Assembly (NCBI GenBank): GCA_014523515.1
Contig: JAATVJ010000211.1
Coordinates: 1 to 6,850 of the forward strand
Reading direction: 5' to 3'
Origin: Nitrososphaerales archaeon TH1177
GTDB taxonomy: Archaea > Thermoproteota > Nitrososphaeria > Nitrososphaerales > Nitrososphaeraceae
Length of the DNA stretch: 6,850 nt
The stretch's first letter is position 1. Every line of letters starts with the position of its first letter. The notes below the pieces were generated by a model. The model was given only the letters and a program-made list of their open reading frames with translations, had not been told where the DNA came from and did not search any database. Below are positions 5,759 to 6,850 of the stretch, in pieces. The position numbers and the translations under genes are program-made.

Positions 5759-5809
5759 CGTCGGGTTGCGAGGCATTTTTGCCTCTATTTTATAACGTAT
5801 TATGCTAAG
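5759..5809 (+). repeat. Direct repeat copy 2, with internal hairpin
   Basis: This copy shares 28 identical bases (5759-5786) with 3023-3050 and weaker similarity to a CTAAG at 5805-5809. It lies 2,736 bp from copy 1, in the same orientation, between the zinc-finger gene and the 3' end of the sensor gene. The left flank shows no similarity to that of copy 1, so the repeat has a sharp left border and a fading right border. The minus strand of both copies encodes MPRNPT from an ATG inside the stem-loop; here that frame ends after 11 residues (5741-5776). Confidence 0.85.
5770..5793 (+). terminator. Hairpin with T-rich tail after the zinc-finger gene
   Basis: GAGGCA (5770-5775), loop TTTT, TGCCTC (5780-5785), then TATTTTAT on the plus strand resembles an intrinsic terminator about 80 bases after the zinc-finger stop codon. 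On the minus strand the stem is followed by GCAACC rather than T, so any terminator action would favour plus-strand transcripts. The same hairpin exists in repeat copy 1 where no plus-strand gene precedes it, so termination may be incidental. Confidence 0.35.
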
Positions 5810-5836
5810 AATATCGTATTTTCAAGATTGTATATC

Positions 5837-6835
5837 TTATTTATTATCTTTAATAATTCCATCTAACCAATATCTAGGTACAAGATAATAATATATTATT
5901 AATCCAAATATAACACTTATAGAGCCAAAAATAAGATAATCCATAATTTCATTAAATTTATCAGATAGAATATATAAAGTCCAATTTCCAAAAATATTAT
6001 TGTTATTACCTAGTTTATTTTCCATATTTACTTTTTCAAAGAAAGAAGACAAACTAAATAAATTTCCTATATATGAAGAATTAAATACTAATGGTTTTTG
6101 GTCTATAACTGTACTACGGTAATTATCTAAATCCTTACATCCTAAAAAGGTACAATCAAAAGCAATATACCCTTCATTATCTACTAAAATCAATCTTGGT
6201 TTACTATTACTTGCAAGTAATGATGGTATAATATCATTCCATTCCAAAGCCTTTCCTAGATATCCTATAGTTTTTGATTTGCCATCAACTAATTTAATAT
6301 TGATTTCTGATACTAATGTATTTACAAAATCATGAGGCCCACTAGCGTAATATGTTTTTGTTAAATAAGCATCATAATAATTAAGATCATTACACCATGG
6401 CTTTTTTCGAAAATCAGTTGTATTTATAAAATTTCCATCATATGGTTTATAGAGAGTTATCGTACATAATTCAGGTTTAATTTTAGATATCCAAGAATAC
6501 TTGATACCATTATCTTCACTAATTGCAGTAAGCATTGAATTTAATTCATTTTTTAGTTGAGGTGTTAGAGTTGTACTTAATGCAATTTGTTGTTGTTGTT
6601 GATTTGTATTAATTTTTTGTTGAAGTATATTTTCAATTAATTTTTTGTCCTGGTTTAATTTAAGATATTTATCTTGAATTTCATCTTGTATTACGGCTTT
6701 TATATTATTTATTTCAGTTGTATTATTATTGTCTAAAAGTGTTATTAATCCTAAACTAAATCCTACTCCAGATATTATAATTAATGATAAAGCAACTAGA
6801 TAATTTCTTTTTGTTAAATGTTTTATCAAAAGCAA
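5837..6835 (-). CDS. Two-TM membrane protein with Cache-like extracellular sensor region
   Basis: In this 332-residue frame, a basic N-terminus precedes one membrane helix (about 12-34). An extracellular region of about 260 residues follows, then a second helix (about 299-318), and only about 14 residues remain inside. After a Gln/Asn-rich helical stalk (QQQQQ at 79-83), the outer region carries RKKPWCNDLNYYDAYLTKTYY (143-163) and a later PRLILVDNEGYIAFD (213-227). Both resemble Cache-type small-molecule sensor domains ('RPWY...' and 'l.vvD..G.i..d'). C124, C148, C228 and C233 could pair as disulfides. Cache regions usually feed a kinase or methyl-accepting domain; none is present. The listed start is TTG, but the frame stays open upstream to base 6850 (PKRKK), so the real start may lie beyond the window. 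The Cache assignment rests on motifs and topology only. Confidence 0.75.
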   Translation of the reverse strand: MLLIKHLTKRNYLVALSLIIISGVGFSLGLITLLDNNNTTEINNIKAVIQDEIQDKYLKLNQDKKLIENILQQKINTNQQQQQIALSTTLTPQLKNELNSMLTAISEDNGIKYSWISKIKPELCTITLYKPYDGNFINTTDFRKKPWCNDLNYYDAYLTKTYYASGPHDFVNTLVSEINIKLVDGKSKTIGYLGKALEWNDIIPSLLASNSKPRLILVDNEGYIAFDCTFLGCKDLDNYRSTVIDQKPLVFNSSYIGNLFSLSSFFEKVNMENKLGNNNNIFGNWTLYILSDKFNEIMDYLIFGSISVIFGLIIYYYLVPRYWLDGIIKDNK

Positions 6836-6850
6836 TTTTTTTCTTTTTGG

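Noticed and set aside
6583..6603. TTG triplet repeat
   Set aside because: It encodes a short Gln run (CAA codons on the minus strand) in the stalk of the sensor protein and needs no further explanation.

Overview
The window looks like a chromosomal fragment of an ammonia-oxidising archaeon of the class Nitrososphaeria (Thaumarchaeota, Nitrososphaera/Nitrosocosmicus type). The reasons are inferential: very AT-rich DNA, no bacterial -35/-10 promoters but TATA-like boxes placed for leaderless transcripts, a tiny free-standing C2H2 zinc-finger gene, a small secreted protein whose signal peptide ends in a Gln-rich stretch and ANAQ, and a membrane protein with a Cache-like extracellular region. No rRNA, tRNA, CRISPR array or transposase was seen.

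Left part (1-1760) is a gene graveyard with one intact gene. Positions 66-735 (+) hold a coding remnant broken by at least five frame changes. Positions 760-1188 (-) encode a small predicted secreted protein. Positions 1260-1502 (+) and 1448-1750 (+) hold two further broken genes: one vaguely like a subtilase propeptide, the other a recognisable YLGGH/DRIEIE-type protein cut by a frameshift.

Middle part: 1763-2809 (-) is a GT-B glycosyltransferase with its own ribosome binding site and TATA-like box. A doubtful small ORF lies upstream of it at 2861-3064 (-).

The most interesting part is 3023-5809. A 28-bp sequence is present twice in exact copy and in the same orientation (3023-3050 and 5759-5786), with weaker similarity for about 23 bp beyond. 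Between the copies lies a compact two-gene block: a KAP-family P-loop NTPase fused to a long pentapeptide-repeat domain (3306-5324, -) and, divergently, a 47-residue single C2H2 zinc-finger protein too small for usual gene calling (5545-5688, +). The NTPase is the likely effector or switch, and the zinc finger is a candidate regulator acting on the shared 220-bp intergenic region. The arrangement resembles a mobile or exchangeable accessory cassette, possibly for defence. That is inference: no integrase is present and the repeat may simply be dispersed in the genome.

Right part: 5837-6835 (-) encodes a two-TM protein with a Cache-like extracellular sensor region and no output domain. Its reading frame stays open to the window edge, so its true start may lie outside.
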